NCBI RefSeq assembly: GCF_002142215.1
Contig: NZ_NAST01000023.1
Span: 1 to 38,637 of the forward strand
Direction: 5' to 3'
From: Gilliamella sp. N-G2
Lineage (GTDB): Bacteria > Pseudomonadota > Gammaproteobacteria > Enterobacterales > Orbaceae
DNA: 38,637 nt
How positions within the stretch are numbered: the first letter of the stretch is position 1; each line of letters opens with the position of its first letter. A model generated the notes under the pieces. It was not told the origin of the DNA, made no database searches, and saw nothing but the letters and a program-made list of their open reading frames with translations. The translations under genes were made by a program, and so were the position numbers. Shown one piece after another: positions 1-8,844 of the stretch.

Positions 1-103
1 ATATGACTTATTTCTTAATCAATTCATATCAAGGATAATTTTTATTTAATATAAAATTTCTAGAAGTAGTTAAAAAGTAACATTTAAAATATAAGGATTT
101 TTC

Positions 104-2452
104 ATGATAAAAATTACTGGTTTTCGTAAATTTTATTTATGGCTAGTTGCCATTATTTTATTAGTTAGTGGTTTATTTTTAACAATTAAAGGAATACAAC
201 TTCTTTCATTAGGAGGAAGCTTTTTTTTTGCGCTAATGGGAATAGTGCAAATCATAACTGCATTTCTTTTGTTTAAACAAAATTCTAAAGCAGCTTACCT
301 ATATGGTTTAACTTATGTTTTAACTATAATTTGGGCTTTGTATGAAGTTGGCTTACAATTCTGGCCATTATTTTCTCGTTTAATGGTATTTACTGGTTTT
401 GCGATGCTTATAGCCTTCGCTTATCCTATGTTAGAGAAAAAGAAATCTGGTAATATTAATACTGGTAAAGGTGGTTATATATTAGGCACTTTTATTTTAA
501 TTTTATTGTGTGTTGCATTAGGTTTTATGTTTCAAGAACATGGTGGCATTAGTAATCAGGTAGAATTAGCTAAAAATACACTTAAAGCATCTGACGCACC
601 ATTAGACTGGAAGCAATATGCTAATACCACCAAAGGAACACGCTTTTCTGGCGCTGAACAAATTAATAAAAATAATGTTAAAGATTTAGAAGTAGCTTGG
701 ACATATCGTACCGGTTATATTCCATCTAATAGTGGATCTGGTCCTGAAGATCAAGAAACACCTTTGCAAATTGGTGATAATGTGTATTTATGTACACCAA
801 ATAATATTGTTATCGCTTTAGATGCAGATAGTGGTGAACAAAAATGGCGATTTGATCCTAAAGCTTCATCACCTAATTGGCAACGTTGTCGTGGTTTAGC
901 TTATTATAAAGATGAAGCAAATGTTAATGCTTGTTCTGCACGTATCATCATGAATACAATCGATGCTAGGTTAATGGCTATTGATGCTAATACAGGAAAG
1001 CTGTGTGATGACTTTGGAGATCAAGGCGTAGTTGATTTGAAAAAGGATATGGGTGATATTCCTCCGGGTTATTATGAGCCGACAGCAGCCCCTCTTGTTG
1101 CTAAAGATGTTATAGTAGTAGGTGGTCGTGTTGCAGATAATTTTTCAGTCAATGAACCCGGCGGAGTTGTTCGTGCTTTTGATGTTCATAATGGTAAATT
1201 AGTTTGGGCTTGGGATCCAGGAAATCCAAGTATTACTGATGTTCCTGCTGAAAATGAAACTTATACTAGAGGTACAGTCAATGTTTGGGCTACTACAGCA
1301 TATGATCCCGAACTTGATCTTGTTTATGCACCTACAGGTAACGCTACTCCAGACTTTTTTGGTGGTTATCGTACTAAATATGATGATGAGTATAACTCTT
1401 CAATTGTTGCACTAGAACGCAAAACAGGACAAATTCGCTGGACTTTCAGAACTGCTCATCATGATTTATGGGATTATGATCTACCATCTCAACCATTACT
1501 CTATGATATACCTAACGAAAAAGGTGGTGTTACAAAAGTAATTGTGCAAACCACAAAATCTGGCCAGATCTTTATGTTAGATCGTGAAACTGGTAAACCT
1601 GTTGCTGAGGTTCAAGAAAAACCAGTTGCTCAAGGTAATGTTAAAGGAGAATACTATTCACCAACACAACCTTTCTCTGTTGGCATGCCATCTATTGGAA
1701 ATGAGACATTAACTGAATTTGATATGTGGGGTGCAACACCTTATGATCAATTACTGTGCAGAATTGATTTCGTGGGTTCTGACTATCATGGTTTATTTAC
1801 ACCACCAGGCATGACAAAAACCCTTCAATATCCAGGTTCATTGGGTGGAATGAATTGGGGAAGTGTAGCTGTTGATCCTCAAACTAACTTAATGTTCGTA
1901 AATGATATGCGAATTGGTCTAACTAACTGGATGATTCCACAAGAAAATATTCCTAAAAATGCTAGTGGTATTGAAATGGGTATTGTTCCACAAAAAGGGA
2001 CACCTTATGGAGCTATGCGTTTAAGATTTACTTCTGCTTTAGGCGTTCCTTGCCAAAAACCTCCATATGGTACAATGACGGCGATAGATCTTAAATCTCG
2101 TCAAATTGTATGGCAAAAACCTTTAGGTACTGTAATGGATACAGGTATATTAGGTATACCTATGCATTTACCAGCACCTATCGGTATGCCTACTATCGGC
2201 GGACCAATGGCAACAAAATCAGGCTTATTATTTTTTGCAGCTACCCAAGACTTTTACTTAAGGGCGTTTGACTCAGTAACTGGTGAAGAAATTTGGAAAG
2301 CTCGATTACCAGTCGGTAGTCAAGGAACACCAATGACTTATGTTTCTCAAAAAACAGGTAAACAATATATCGTTATTTCAGCTAGTGGAGCAAGACAATC
2401 ACCTGTCCGTGGTGATTATGTTATTGCATATGCATTACCAGACAAAAAGTAA
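104..2452 (+). CDS. gcd: Membrane-bound PQQ-dependent dehydrogenase (glucose/quinate/shikimate family)
   Basis: This 782-residue quinoprotein should oxidise a sugar or cyclic polyol in the periplasm and pass electrons to ubiquinone. Residues 1-145 contain about five hydrophobic segments, the usual N-terminal membrane anchor. The rest is the eight-bladed PQQ propeller, with repeated W-motif segments such as ALDADSGEQKWRF near 238-250 and the C-terminal YVIAYALPDKK. HHDLWD at 452-457 and TTKSG at 483-487 correspond to the catalytic Asp and PQQ-contacting Lys of E. coli Gcd (D457 and K485 here). E. coli Gcd is 796 residues. The FQHVTCRG stretch carrying His262 in E. coli is replaced by NWQRCRG at 258-264, so the substrate may not be glucose; gcd is used as a family name. 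AAGGA lies 6 nt before the ATG. No PQQ biosynthesis gene is in the window, so holoenzyme formation depends on genes elsewhere or external PQQ. Confidence 0.9.
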   Translation: MIKITGFRKFYLWLVAIILLVSGLFLTIKGIQLLSLGGSFFFALMGIVQIITAFLLFKQNSKAAYLYGLTYVLTIIWALYEVGLQFWPLFSRLMVFTGFAMLIAFAYPMLEKKKSGNINTGKGGYILGTFILILLCVALGFMFQEHGGISNQVELAKNTLKASDAPLDWKQYANTTKGTRFSGAEQINKNNVKDLEVAWTYRTGYIPSNSGSGPEDQETPLQIGDNVYLCTPNNIVIALDADSGEQKWRFDPKASSPNWQRCRGLAYYKDEANVNACSARIIMNTIDARLMAIDANTGKLCDDFGDQGVVDLKKDMGDIPPGYYEPTAAPLVAKDVIVVGGRVADNFSVNEPGGVVRAFDVHNGKLVWAWDPGNPSITDVPAENETYTRGTVNVWATTAYDPELDLVYAPTGNATPDFFGGYRTKYDDEYNSSIVALERKTGQIRWTFRTAHHDLWDYDLPSQPLLYDIPNEKGGVTKVIVQTTKSGQIFMLDRETGKPVAEVQEKPVAQGNVKGEYYSPTQPFSVGMPSIGNETLTEFDMWGATPYDQLLCRIDFVGSDYHGLFTPPGMTKTLQYPGSLGGMNWGSVAVDPQTNLMFVNDMRIGLTNWMIPQENIPKNASGIEMGIVPQKGTPYGAMRLRFTSALGVPCQKPPYGTMTAIDLKSRQIVWQKPLGTVMDTGILGIPMHLPAPIGMPTIGGPMATKSGLLFFAATQDFYLRAFDSVTGEEIWKARLPVGSQGTPMTYVSQKTGKQYIVISASGARQSPVRGDYVIAYALPDKK

Positions 2453-2494
2453 AACAAGTTAAATATAATCAATTATAAAAATATTCAAAACAAA

Positions 2495-2521
2495 AAGAGT
2501 GCATTATAAAAATGCACTCTT
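2495..2521. terminator. Bidirectional terminator between convergent gcd and lactate dehydrogenase
   Basis: A perfect 10-bp stem (AAGAGTGCAT at 2495-2504, ATGCACTCTT at 2512-2521) encloses a 7-nt loop between two convergent stop codons. Short A and T runs flank the stem, so it can serve both strands. Confidence 0.75.
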
Positions 2522-2540
2522 ATTCTAGTTATTAAAAACT

Positions 2541-3464
2541 CTATAAATTAATATGCTCAATATACCCTTTCACAATATTGACACTGTTAGTGAATAATTT
2601 TTTTTCATTATCACTAAAATCGAGTTCAATGACTTTTTTAATACCATGTTGATCAAGGATTGCAGGTACCCCAATGGCGACTTTTTTATAACCATATTCA
2701 CCATCTAATACACAACTTAATGCTAATGCTCTATGGCTGTTAGTGAAGATGTGTTGGCAAATTTCAGTAATGGTGCTAGCAATACCGTATTCGGTGCAAC
2801 CTTTATATTTGACAATTTCGAAGCCTTTGTTTTTAGCTTTTAGTCCGATATCATTAAAATCGATTTTTTTCTTTTCTAAATCGTTAAGATTAATACCATA
2901 AACCGATGAATGAGACCAAACTGGAAATTGTGAATCACCATGTTCACCAACAATGAATGCGTCTATACTTTGTGGACCAATATCCATTTTTTCACCTAGT
3001 AATCGGCGTAGACGGACAGTATCTAACCAAACACCGGTACCGATGATGCGATGTCGAGGTAAACCAGATAATTTCCAAACTTGATAAGTAATGGCATCAC
3101 ATGGATTTGTAGCAATTAAAAATATTCCTTTAAAACCACTGTTCATCATATTGGGAACAATGCTAGCCATGATTTTAGAGGTTCCAGCTAGTTCTTCTGC
3201 TCTGCTTTTTTGCGCCAGTCCGGATGTAACAGTAATAATAGCAATGTCAATATCAGCACAGTCCGTCGATTCACGCAAACTGACTTTGATCATATTTTGT
3301 CGATATGCTGCGGCGTCTAATAAATCTTGCCCATGACCGTAAGCTAAATCATTATTAAGATCAACCAGTGCAATTTCTTCACAAAAGCCACGATTAACCA
3401 ATGTATAAGCTGTAGTTGAACCAACATTACCTACACCAATAACCATTACTTTACGTAGTTTCAT
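2541..3464 (-). CDS. L-lactate/L-2-hydroxyacid dehydrogenase (LDH/MDH superfamily)
   Basis: This NAD-dependent enzyme should interconvert pyruvate (or another 2-oxoacid) and the L-2-hydroxyacid in the cytoplasm. It has a Rossmann GVGNVGS motif near the N terminus, NPCDAIT, LDTVR (the Asp168/Arg171 pair of LDH numbering) and the active-site signature VGEHGDS containing the catalytic His. The substrate loop after TSGLAQK is shorter than in classical LDH, with SRAEELAGT probably supplying the catalytic Arg. This recalls the L-2-hydroxyisocaproate dehydrogenase branch, so the substrate could be larger than pyruvate. The longest frame begins with a GTG at 3476 inside the Shine-Dalgarno. I chose the ATG at 3464 because AAAGGTGG lies 8 nt upstream, giving 307 residues. 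The gene is monocistronic, and no adjacent gene indicates its substrate. Confidence 0.88.
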   Translation of the reverse strand: MKLRKVMVIGVGNVGSTTAYTLVNRGFCEEIALVDLNNDLAYGHGQDLLDAAAYRQNMIKVSLRESTDCADIDIAIITVTSGLAQKSRAEELAGTSKIMASIVPNMMNSGFKGIFLIATNPCDAITYQVWKLSGLPRHRIIGTGVWLDTVRLRRLLGEKMDIGPQSIDAFIVGEHGDSQFPVWSHSSVYGINLNDLEKKKIDFNDIGLKAKNKGFEIVKYKGCTEYGIASTITEICQHIFTNSHRALALSCVLDGEYGYKKVAIGVPAILDQHGIKKVIELDFSDNEKKLFTNSVNIVKGYIEHINL

Positions 3465-3686
3465 CTTTAAATCCACCTTTTTAACTTACTGATTTTTAAG
3501 TTGTATAAATATCGTCGATTACTTCTCCATCATATACCTTTACCATTAATAAGCAAGGATCGGCAAATAGTTGATATAAATTGTTTTTAATAATAATTAT
3601 TCAATAATAAGTATTATTAATTTGAGTAACCTATTTTATTCTGTTAGGGTGTTTGGGAATATATAAGGAAAGGAAAGAGGAAAGAG

Positions 3687-5825
3687 ATGAAAAAGAAGAA
3701 ATTAATTATATTATTATCCCTAGCAATGCCATTAACGGTTAACGCTTTGAATTTACAAGGTACACAAACTTTTACTGATGAAGTAAATATTCCGGAAACA
3801 CATAATTTCGAAAATGATGGAGGAGTTATATCAGACGTCATATCAGGCATAAAAATAAATCCTGATAGTAATACGGTATTTGAGAAAGACGTTATAATAA
3901 ACTTGTCAAAAAATAATTTTCCTAATGCAACCATCAATTCGAGCTTTGACGGTATTACAAATAACATCCAAACTTTAATGGGAACATCATCCACTACATT
4001 TAATGGTAATCTTACGATTAATATGAAAGGTGACTCTGCCACCGCAATCTCTCTATATGATGAAAATGTTAATTTAACGGTTAATGGAAAAGCAAACATA
4101 AGTGTTGATGATACTGAAGATGAAGCCATATATATGGCCAATGGAGGAAATATAGTCTTTAATGGTGAAACACATATAAATAGTAATATTAATGCAATTT
4201 CAATACTTGGCTCAGGATCAAACCTTACATTCAATGGTGAATCTTACATTAAAGGGGATATAGATTCTGATGAAGGTGCATTATTAAAAATAAATAATAA
4301 ATCAATAATCAATGGTAATATATATGCTGAATTAGGAGGTACCGTTATTCTTGACTTAGCTGCCGGCTCTAAAATAGTTGGTGCGGCTTCTTCGCTCTTT
4401 CATGATGATGATGATGGTGATGATCCTGAATACCCGAATCAAGATACAACTGGAATTATAAAAATGAATCTTGATAATGGTGCTTCTTGGGAAATTAATC
4501 AAGATTGGTCGTATATTACTGAATTATCAGGTCAAGGAAATATAAAATTTATTAATGATAATAACTTTGGTAAGCTGACAATTGAAAATTTAAAAGGTGC
4601 TTCGACGTTTAATTTACGCACCGATATTGCCGCTCAACAAAGTGATAAAATCATTATCTCTAAATCATCTGACACTAACCGAACTGTTTCAGCAGAAGGC
4701 ACCCATACGATAAACTTAATCAATAATGGTTCTGCACAAACTACTGGTAATGAAAAATTAACATTAGTTGAAATCGATGATGATGCGATAAATACAGCTG
4801 AATTCAAAACAAATCACGATGTTGAACTTGGTGGTTACCAATATAGTTTGAATAAAGATGGTAATGATTATGTTTTAACAGGTCAACCTATTACGTCTTC
4901 AACACCTATTGAATCTTCCGCACCTATTACATCTTCTGCAATGGCTAGTGCTGGTTTTCTTAATGCCAATTATTTAATGAATTATGTTGAAACACAAACC
5001 CTTTTAAAACGTTTAGGTGATATGCGCACTAGTGGTAAGTTTGGGGATGTTTGGTTACGAGGTTTTACTGGTAAATTAGATTCGTTTTCTGGCGGTAAAC
5101 TAAGCAAATTTGATATGAGTTACCATGGTTTCCAATTTGGTGCTGATAAACAACTATCTGAAAATTCACCATTTGTTGTTGGTGCTTTTGTAGGACAAAC
5201 TTATGGTGATCCTGATTATCGTAAAGGAGATGGTTCATTACGTTCATTTAACACAGGTTTATATGGAACTTATTTAGATAATAGTGGTTTTTATATTGAT
5301 GCTGTAGCCAAATATGATCGTCAAAAAAATCACTTCAAAGTTAAAGATACTGCTAATAATCGTGTTCAAGGTACAGGACATTCTAACGGACTTGGCTTAT
5401 CAATGGAATTAGGTCAAAAATTCAAAATTAATGATTTTTATATAGAACCACAAACTCAATTCTCTTATAGCCATCAAAATGATACCTCAATTAAAGCATC
5501 GAATGGACTTAGAGTTAAATTAGGTAATTATAATTCATTAATTGGCCGAGCATCAGCTCTTTTGGGCTATGAATTTAATTCAGATAAAAATAGTGTCAAT
5601 ATTTATGCTAAAACCGGTATTGTTAGAGAGTTTGATGGAGACACTTATTACAAACTAAATAACCATAAAGAAAGCCACTCATTCAAAGGTAATTGGTGGA
5701 ATAATGGTGTTGGCATTAATGCGAATATCAACCAAAAACATAATATCTATTTGGATTTAGAAAGTTCTCCGGGTAATAAATTTGATTTATTACAGGTTAA
5801 TGGTGGATATCGCTACTCTTTTTAA
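3687..5825 (+). CDS. Type Va autotransporter with beta-helical passenger
   Basis: This 712-residue protein is predicted to be secreted and anchored in the outer membrane. A Sec signal peptide (MKKKK followed by a hydrophobic core, ending PLTVNA near residue 20) precedes an Asn/Asp/Ser/Thr-rich passenger of about 380 residues. The passenger has repeated strand-like units such as FNGETHI and FNGESYI, typical of a pertactin-like beta-helix. An acidic cluster HDDDDGDD lies around residues 239-246. A Ser/Thr/Pro linker (SSTPIESSAPITSS) around 403-416 leads to a C-terminal beta-barrel domain from about residue 430 to the terminal Phe (GGYRYSF), the usual ending recognised by the outer-membrane assembly machinery. 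No protease or lipase catalytic motif is evident. An adhesin or surface-attachment role is a guess from family membership. GGAAAGAG lies directly before the ATG. Confidence 0.85.
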   Translation: MKKKKLIILLSLAMPLTVNALNLQGTQTFTDEVNIPETHNFENDGGVISDVISGIKINPDSNTVFEKDVIINLSKNNFPNATINSSFDGITNNIQTLMGTSSTTFNGNLTINMKGDSATAISLYDENVNLTVNGKANISVDDTEDEAIYMANGGNIVFNGETHINSNINAISILGSGSNLTFNGESYIKGDIDSDEGALLKINNKSIINGNIYAELGGTVILDLAAGSKIVGAASSLFHDDDDGDDPEYPNQDTTGIIKMNLDNGASWEINQDWSYITELSGQGNIKFINDNNFGKLTIENLKGASTFNLRTDIAAQQSDKIIISKSSDTNRTVSAEGTHTINLINNGSAQTTGNEKLTLVEIDDDAINTAEFKTNHDVELGGYQYSLNKDGNDYVLTGQPITSSTPIESSAPITSSAMASAGFLNANYLMNYVETQTLLKRLGDMRTSGKFGDVWLRGFTGKLDSFSGGKLSKFDMSYHGFQFGADKQLSENSPFVVGAFVGQTYGDPDYRKGDGSLRSFNTGLYGTYLDNSGFYIDAVAKYDRQKNHFKVKDTANNRVQGTGHSNGLGLSMELGQKFKINDFYIEPQTQFSYSHQNDTSIKASNGLRVKLGNYNSLIGRASALLGYEFNSDKNSVNIYAKTGIVREFDGDTYYKLNNHKESHSFKGNWWNNGVGINANINQKHNIYLDLESSPGNKFDLLQVNGGYRYSF

Positions 5826-5857
5826 TACATTATTTAGCTTAAATTTTTATCTATTCA

Positions 5858-5889
5858 TCCCACGTTGATTATTTGGCGTGGGAATTTTC
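5858..5889 (+). terminator. Terminator downstream of the autotransporter
   Basis: A 7-bp stem TCCCACG/CGTGGGA (5858-5864 and 5877-5883) with a 12-nt loop is followed by ATTTT, 33 nt after the autotransporter stop codon. Confidence 0.65.
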
Positions 5890-5987
5890 AATTATCTCGC
5901 CTTTGATACTACATTAACTATCATTCTAATAGATGTATCTATCTACGCTTTTTTTGTATTTTTATTTAATATTGAGTAATAAAAAAT

Positions 5988-6020
5988 TTGACTTTTATTT
6001 TATAAATGATAATAATTCTC
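5988..6020 (+). promoter_or_regulatory. Candidate sigma-70 promoter and overlapping Fur-like site for sitABCD
   Basis: TTGACT at 5988-5993 and AATAAT at 6011-6016 are separated by 17 bp. The 19-mer at 6002-6020 matches the Fur consensus GATAATGATAATCATTATC at 14 of 19 positions and covers the -10 element, as expected for iron- or manganese-dependent repression. Fur control is established for sit operons in enterobacteria; the site itself is inferred. Confidence 0.6.
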
Positions 6021-6167
6021 ATTAACATTTAAAACATAATTTTGCATTTTTTAAGTATTAAGGAGTGATCAAAAAAGCGATTTCACACATTTTTGATCGT
6101 TTTATCTATAGCTTATCTTCTATGTCCGATTGAGTTCGAGTAGATAGTATACAATAAGGATCCATCA

Positions 6168-7088
6168 ATGAAATTCAATTTTTTTAAAAGCCGTAAAACA
6201 TTATTAAATGCGATTTTAACATCGCTGTTGATTTTGACCGGCTTAGCTAACTCAGCATCGGCTGATGAAAAAAAATTCAAAGTGGTTACCACATTTACCG
6301 TTATTCAAGATATTGCTCAAAATGTAGCTGGCGATGCCGCAGTTGTTGAATCAATTACTAAAGTAGGAGCTGAAATTCATGAGTATGATCCTACTCCGCA
6401 AGATATCACTAAAGCTCTTTCTGCTGATTTGGTGTTGTGGAATGGTTTGAATTTAGAGTTGTGGTTTGAACGTTTTTTTGAAGATATTAAGGATGTACCT
6501 TCAGTTGTAGTCACAGAAGGAATCGATCCAATGCCAATTCAAGAAGGTAGTTATAAAGGCAATCCAAATCCACATGCATGGATGTCACCAACCCTTGCTT
6601 TGACTTATGTTGAAAATATTCGTGCCGCTTTGGTTAAATATGATCCCAAAAATGCCGAGATTTATAATAAAAATGCCGCAGAATATGTGGCGAAAATTAA
6701 GGTACTTGATGCCCCACTACGTGAGCGTTTAGCGAAAATCCCCGAATCACAACGTTGGTTAGTCACTAGTGAGGGGGCATTTAGTTATTTAGCCCGTGAT
6801 TATAATCTTAAAGAAGCATATCTATGGCCAATTAATGCCGAGCAACAAGGTACTCCTAAGCAAGTTAAAAATCTTATTGATTTGGTACGAGCTAATAATA
6901 TCCCAGTATTATTTAGTGAAAGTACCATTTCCGATAAACCCGCTAAGCAAGTAAGTAAAGAAACCGGTGCTAAATATGGTGGTGTGCTTTATGTTGATTC
7001 ACTCTCTACCAAAGATGGTCCTGTTCCAACTTATATCGATTTATTAAAAGTGACGGTTGAAACAATCGCTAAAGGATTCGAAAAATAA
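6168..7088 (+). CDS. sitA: Mn/Fe ABC transporter periplasmic metal-binding protein
   Basis: This 306-residue cluster A-I solute-binding protein captures Mn2+ or Fe2+ in the periplasm and delivers it to the membrane permease. A signal peptide ends around NSASA (residue 32), with no lipobox Cys, so it is a soluble periplasmic protein. The four expected metal ligands are H71 (in EIHEYDPTP), H136 (in NPHAWMSP), E202 (in TSEGAFSY) and D277 (in YVDSLS). The two-His, Glu, Asp set is typical of Mn/Fe-binding SitA, YfeA and PsaA. The His-rich loop of ZnuA is absent, which argues against zinc. AAGGA lies 7 nt before the ATG. Its stop overlaps the next start (TAATG), so it is coupled to the ATPase gene. 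Confidence 0.92.
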   Translation: MKFNFFKSRKTLLNAILTSLLILTGLANSASADEKKFKVVTTFTVIQDIAQNVAGDAAVVESITKVGAEIHEYDPTPQDITKALSADLVLWNGLNLELWFERFFEDIKDVPSVVVTEGIDPMPIQEGSYKGNPNPHAWMSPTLALTYVENIRAALVKYDPKNAEIYNKNAAEYVAKIKVLDAPLRERLAKIPESQRWLVTSEGAFSYLARDYNLKEAYLWPINAEQQGTPKQVKNLIDLVRANNIPVLFSESTISDKPAKQVSKETGAKYGGVLYVDSLSTKDGPVPTYIDLLKVTVETIAKGFEK

Positions 7089-7984
7089 TGACGCAAATTT
7101 GCTTAAATGTTGATGATATTACCGTGACTTATAATAATGGTCACACTGCGATTCATGATGCTAGTTTTCGGTTAAATGGTGGCACAATCTGTGCACTGGT
7201 TGGCGTTAATGGTAGTGGAAAATCAACACTATTTAAAAGCATTATGGGAATGATAAAACCAACTAAAGGTCAGGTGACATTTAATAATATTTCGGTAAAA
7301 CAAGCATTAAAGCAAAATATTATTGCTTATGTTCCGCAAACCGAGGAGGTCGATTGGGACTTTCCAGTTTTGGTATCGGATGTTGTAATGATGGGGCGTT
7401 ATGGTCATATGTCTTTTTTGCGAATACCAAGTAAAGAAGATAAGAGACAGGTCGATTTAGCACTAGACCGAGTCAATATGTTGGATTTTAAACATCGCCA
7501 GATTGGTCAACTTTCTGGCGGTCAAAAAAAACGAGTCTTTTTGGCAAGAGCTTTAGCTCAACAAGGTAAGGTTTTATTGTTAGATGAGCCATTTACCGGC
7601 GTTGACGTTAAAACCGAAAATGCCATTATCGATCTGCTTAAAGCTCTGCGAGATGAAGGTCATTTGATCTTAGTTTCTACCCACAATTTAGGTAGTGTGC
7701 CTGAATTTTGTGATCAGGTGGTATTAATCAACCAAACCGTGTTAGCTTTTGGCGAAACCAAAACCACCTTTACACCACAAAATCTAATGACAACATTTGG
7801 GGGTGCACTACGTTATTTAAGTTTATCTGGCGAACAATTGCACCAAGATGAAGATCCTCGCAAGATGTCAATTTTAACCGATGATGAACGTGCCGCAGTA
7901 TTTTATGGTGAAGGTAATGATAATTCTGCTCATCAGGATTTACTTGTCGAACCAACGGTTATTGAAACTAAAGGGCAACACTAA
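7088..7984 (+). CDS. sitB: Mn/Fe ABC transporter ATP-binding protein
   Basis: This cytoplasmic ATPase powers metal import. The Walker A motif GVNGSGKST lies at 39-47, a Q-loop in YVPQTEE around 84, the ABC signature LSGGQKKR at 142-149, Walker B LLLDEP at 163-168 and the switch His at 199 in STHN. At 298 residues it has a C-terminal extension of about 50 residues rich in acidic residues and His, beyond the core fold and similar in length to SitB/YfeB. Start and stop each overlap the flanking gene by one base (TAATG), so translation of sitA-sitB-sitC is tightly coupled. Confidence 0.93.
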   Translation: MTQICLNVDDITVTYNNGHTAIHDASFRLNGGTICALVGVNGSGKSTLFKSIMGMIKPTKGQVTFNNISVKQALKQNIIAYVPQTEEVDWDFPVLVSDVVMMGRYGHMSFLRIPSKEDKRQVDLALDRVNMLDFKHRQIGQLSGGQKKRVFLARALAQQGKVLLLDEPFTGVDVKTENAIIDLLKALRDEGHLILVSTHNLGSVPEFCDQVVLINQTVLAFGETKTTFTPQNLMTTFGGALRYLSLSGEQLHQDEDPRKMSILTDDERAAVFYGEGNDNSAHQDLLVEPTVIETKGQH

Positions 7985-8844
7985 TGGAACTACTTCTTGA
8001 ACCATTTACCTATGGCTTTATGTTAAAAGCCATTTGGGTAAGTAGTATTGTTGGTGCCGCATGTGCATTTTTATCGGCATTTTTGATGTTAAAAGGTTGG
8101 TCATTAATGGGGGATGCCCTTTCGCACTCTGTCGTGCCGGGTGTGGCTGGCGCTTATGCACTTGGTTTGCCTTATTCGGTCGGTGCTTTTTTTACTGGAT
8201 TGTTAGCTGCTTTGTCAATAACAATTGTACGTGCTTTTACTCGCTTAAAAGAAGATGCCATTATTGGGTTCATCTTTTCAACCTTTTTTGCTATTGGACT
8301 TTTAATTATTTCACTAAATCCAACCTCCATTAATGCTCAAACCATTATTTTTGGTAACATTTTGGGAATTGATGATAGTGATATGTGGCAAGTGCAAATC
8401 ATTATTTTGGTTTCGTTTATTTTGCTTCTCTTTTTTTGGAAAGATCTGTTAGTGGTATTTTTTGACGAAACCCATGCTCGTTCCATCGGCTTAAGGCCAT
8501 TAGCGTTAAAGATCCTATTTTTTACCATTCTAAGTGCCTGTACTGTAGCAGCATTGCAAACCGTCGGGGCAATCTTAGTTATTGCGATGGTGGTAACCCC
8601 AGGCGCAACTGCTTACCTACTTACCAATAGATTTTCACGGTTGTTAATCATTTCGGTGATCATTGGCGCACTAACCAGTGCCATCGGCGCTTGGATTAGT
8701 TACTTTTTAAATGGCGAAACCGGTGGCGTAATAGTGACACTACAAACATTAGTCTTTTTAACCGCCTTCTTATTTGCACCTAAACAAGGTTTGCTTTCCA
8801 ACCGCCGCCGAATTAGACAAGCAAGACAAGGGAGAGCTCTATGA
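7984..8844 (+). CDS. sitC: Mn/Fe ABC transporter permease, first subunit
   Basis: This 286-residue ABC-3 family inner-membrane permease has about eight to nine hydrophobic segments. The segment GWSLMGDALSHSVVPGVA near the N terminus is the family hallmark and occurs in closely similar form in the next gene. A charged stretch before the cytoplasmic coupling region (FDETHARSIGL) is also typical. The C terminus is basic (RRRIRQARQGRAL). The gene overlaps sitD by four bases (ATGA). SitC and SitD are expected to form a heterodimeric channel with a SitB dimer underneath. Confidence 0.92.
   Translation: MELLLEPFTYGFMLKAIWVSSIVGAACAFLSAFLMLKGWSLMGDALSHSVVPGVAGAYALGLPYSVGAFFTGLLAALSITIVRAFTRLKEDAIIGFIFSTFFAIGLLIISLNPTSINAQTIIFGNILGIDDSDMWQVQIIILVSFILLLFFWKDLLVVFFDETHARSIGLRPLALKILFFTILSACTVAALQTVGAILVIAMVVTPGATAYLLTNRFSRLLIISVIIGALTSAIGAWISYFLNGETGGVIVTLQTLVFLTAFLFAPKQGLLSNRRRIRQARQGRAL

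Larger units (their letters stand above)
5826..6167 (+). other. Intergenic control region upstream of sitA
   Basis: This 342-bp gap holds the autotransporter terminator, a candidate sigma-70 promoter, a Fur-like site and, further on, a 9-bp dyad (GATCAAAAA at 6067-6075, TTTTTGATC at 6090-6098). If transcription starts near 6023, the dyad falls in a leader of about 145 nt and could form an RNA hairpin. I see no small ORF or recognised riboswitch in it. Confidence 0.5.

Noticed and set aside
1..103. Possible promoter upstream of the PQQ dehydrogenase
   Set aside because: Several TATAAA-like hexamers are present but none has a credible -35 partner, so no site could be chosen.
3580..3625. AT-rich palindromic stretch resembling a Fur site upstream of the autotransporter
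   Set aside because: It consists only of AAT/ATT repeats; in DNA this AT-rich such matches occur by chance, and no promoter could be fixed beside it.
3644..4234. 196-residue open frame antisense to the autotransporter
   Set aside because: It lies wholly opposite the signal peptide and passenger of a convincing gene, has no family resemblance and reflects the AT-rich, stop-poor complement.
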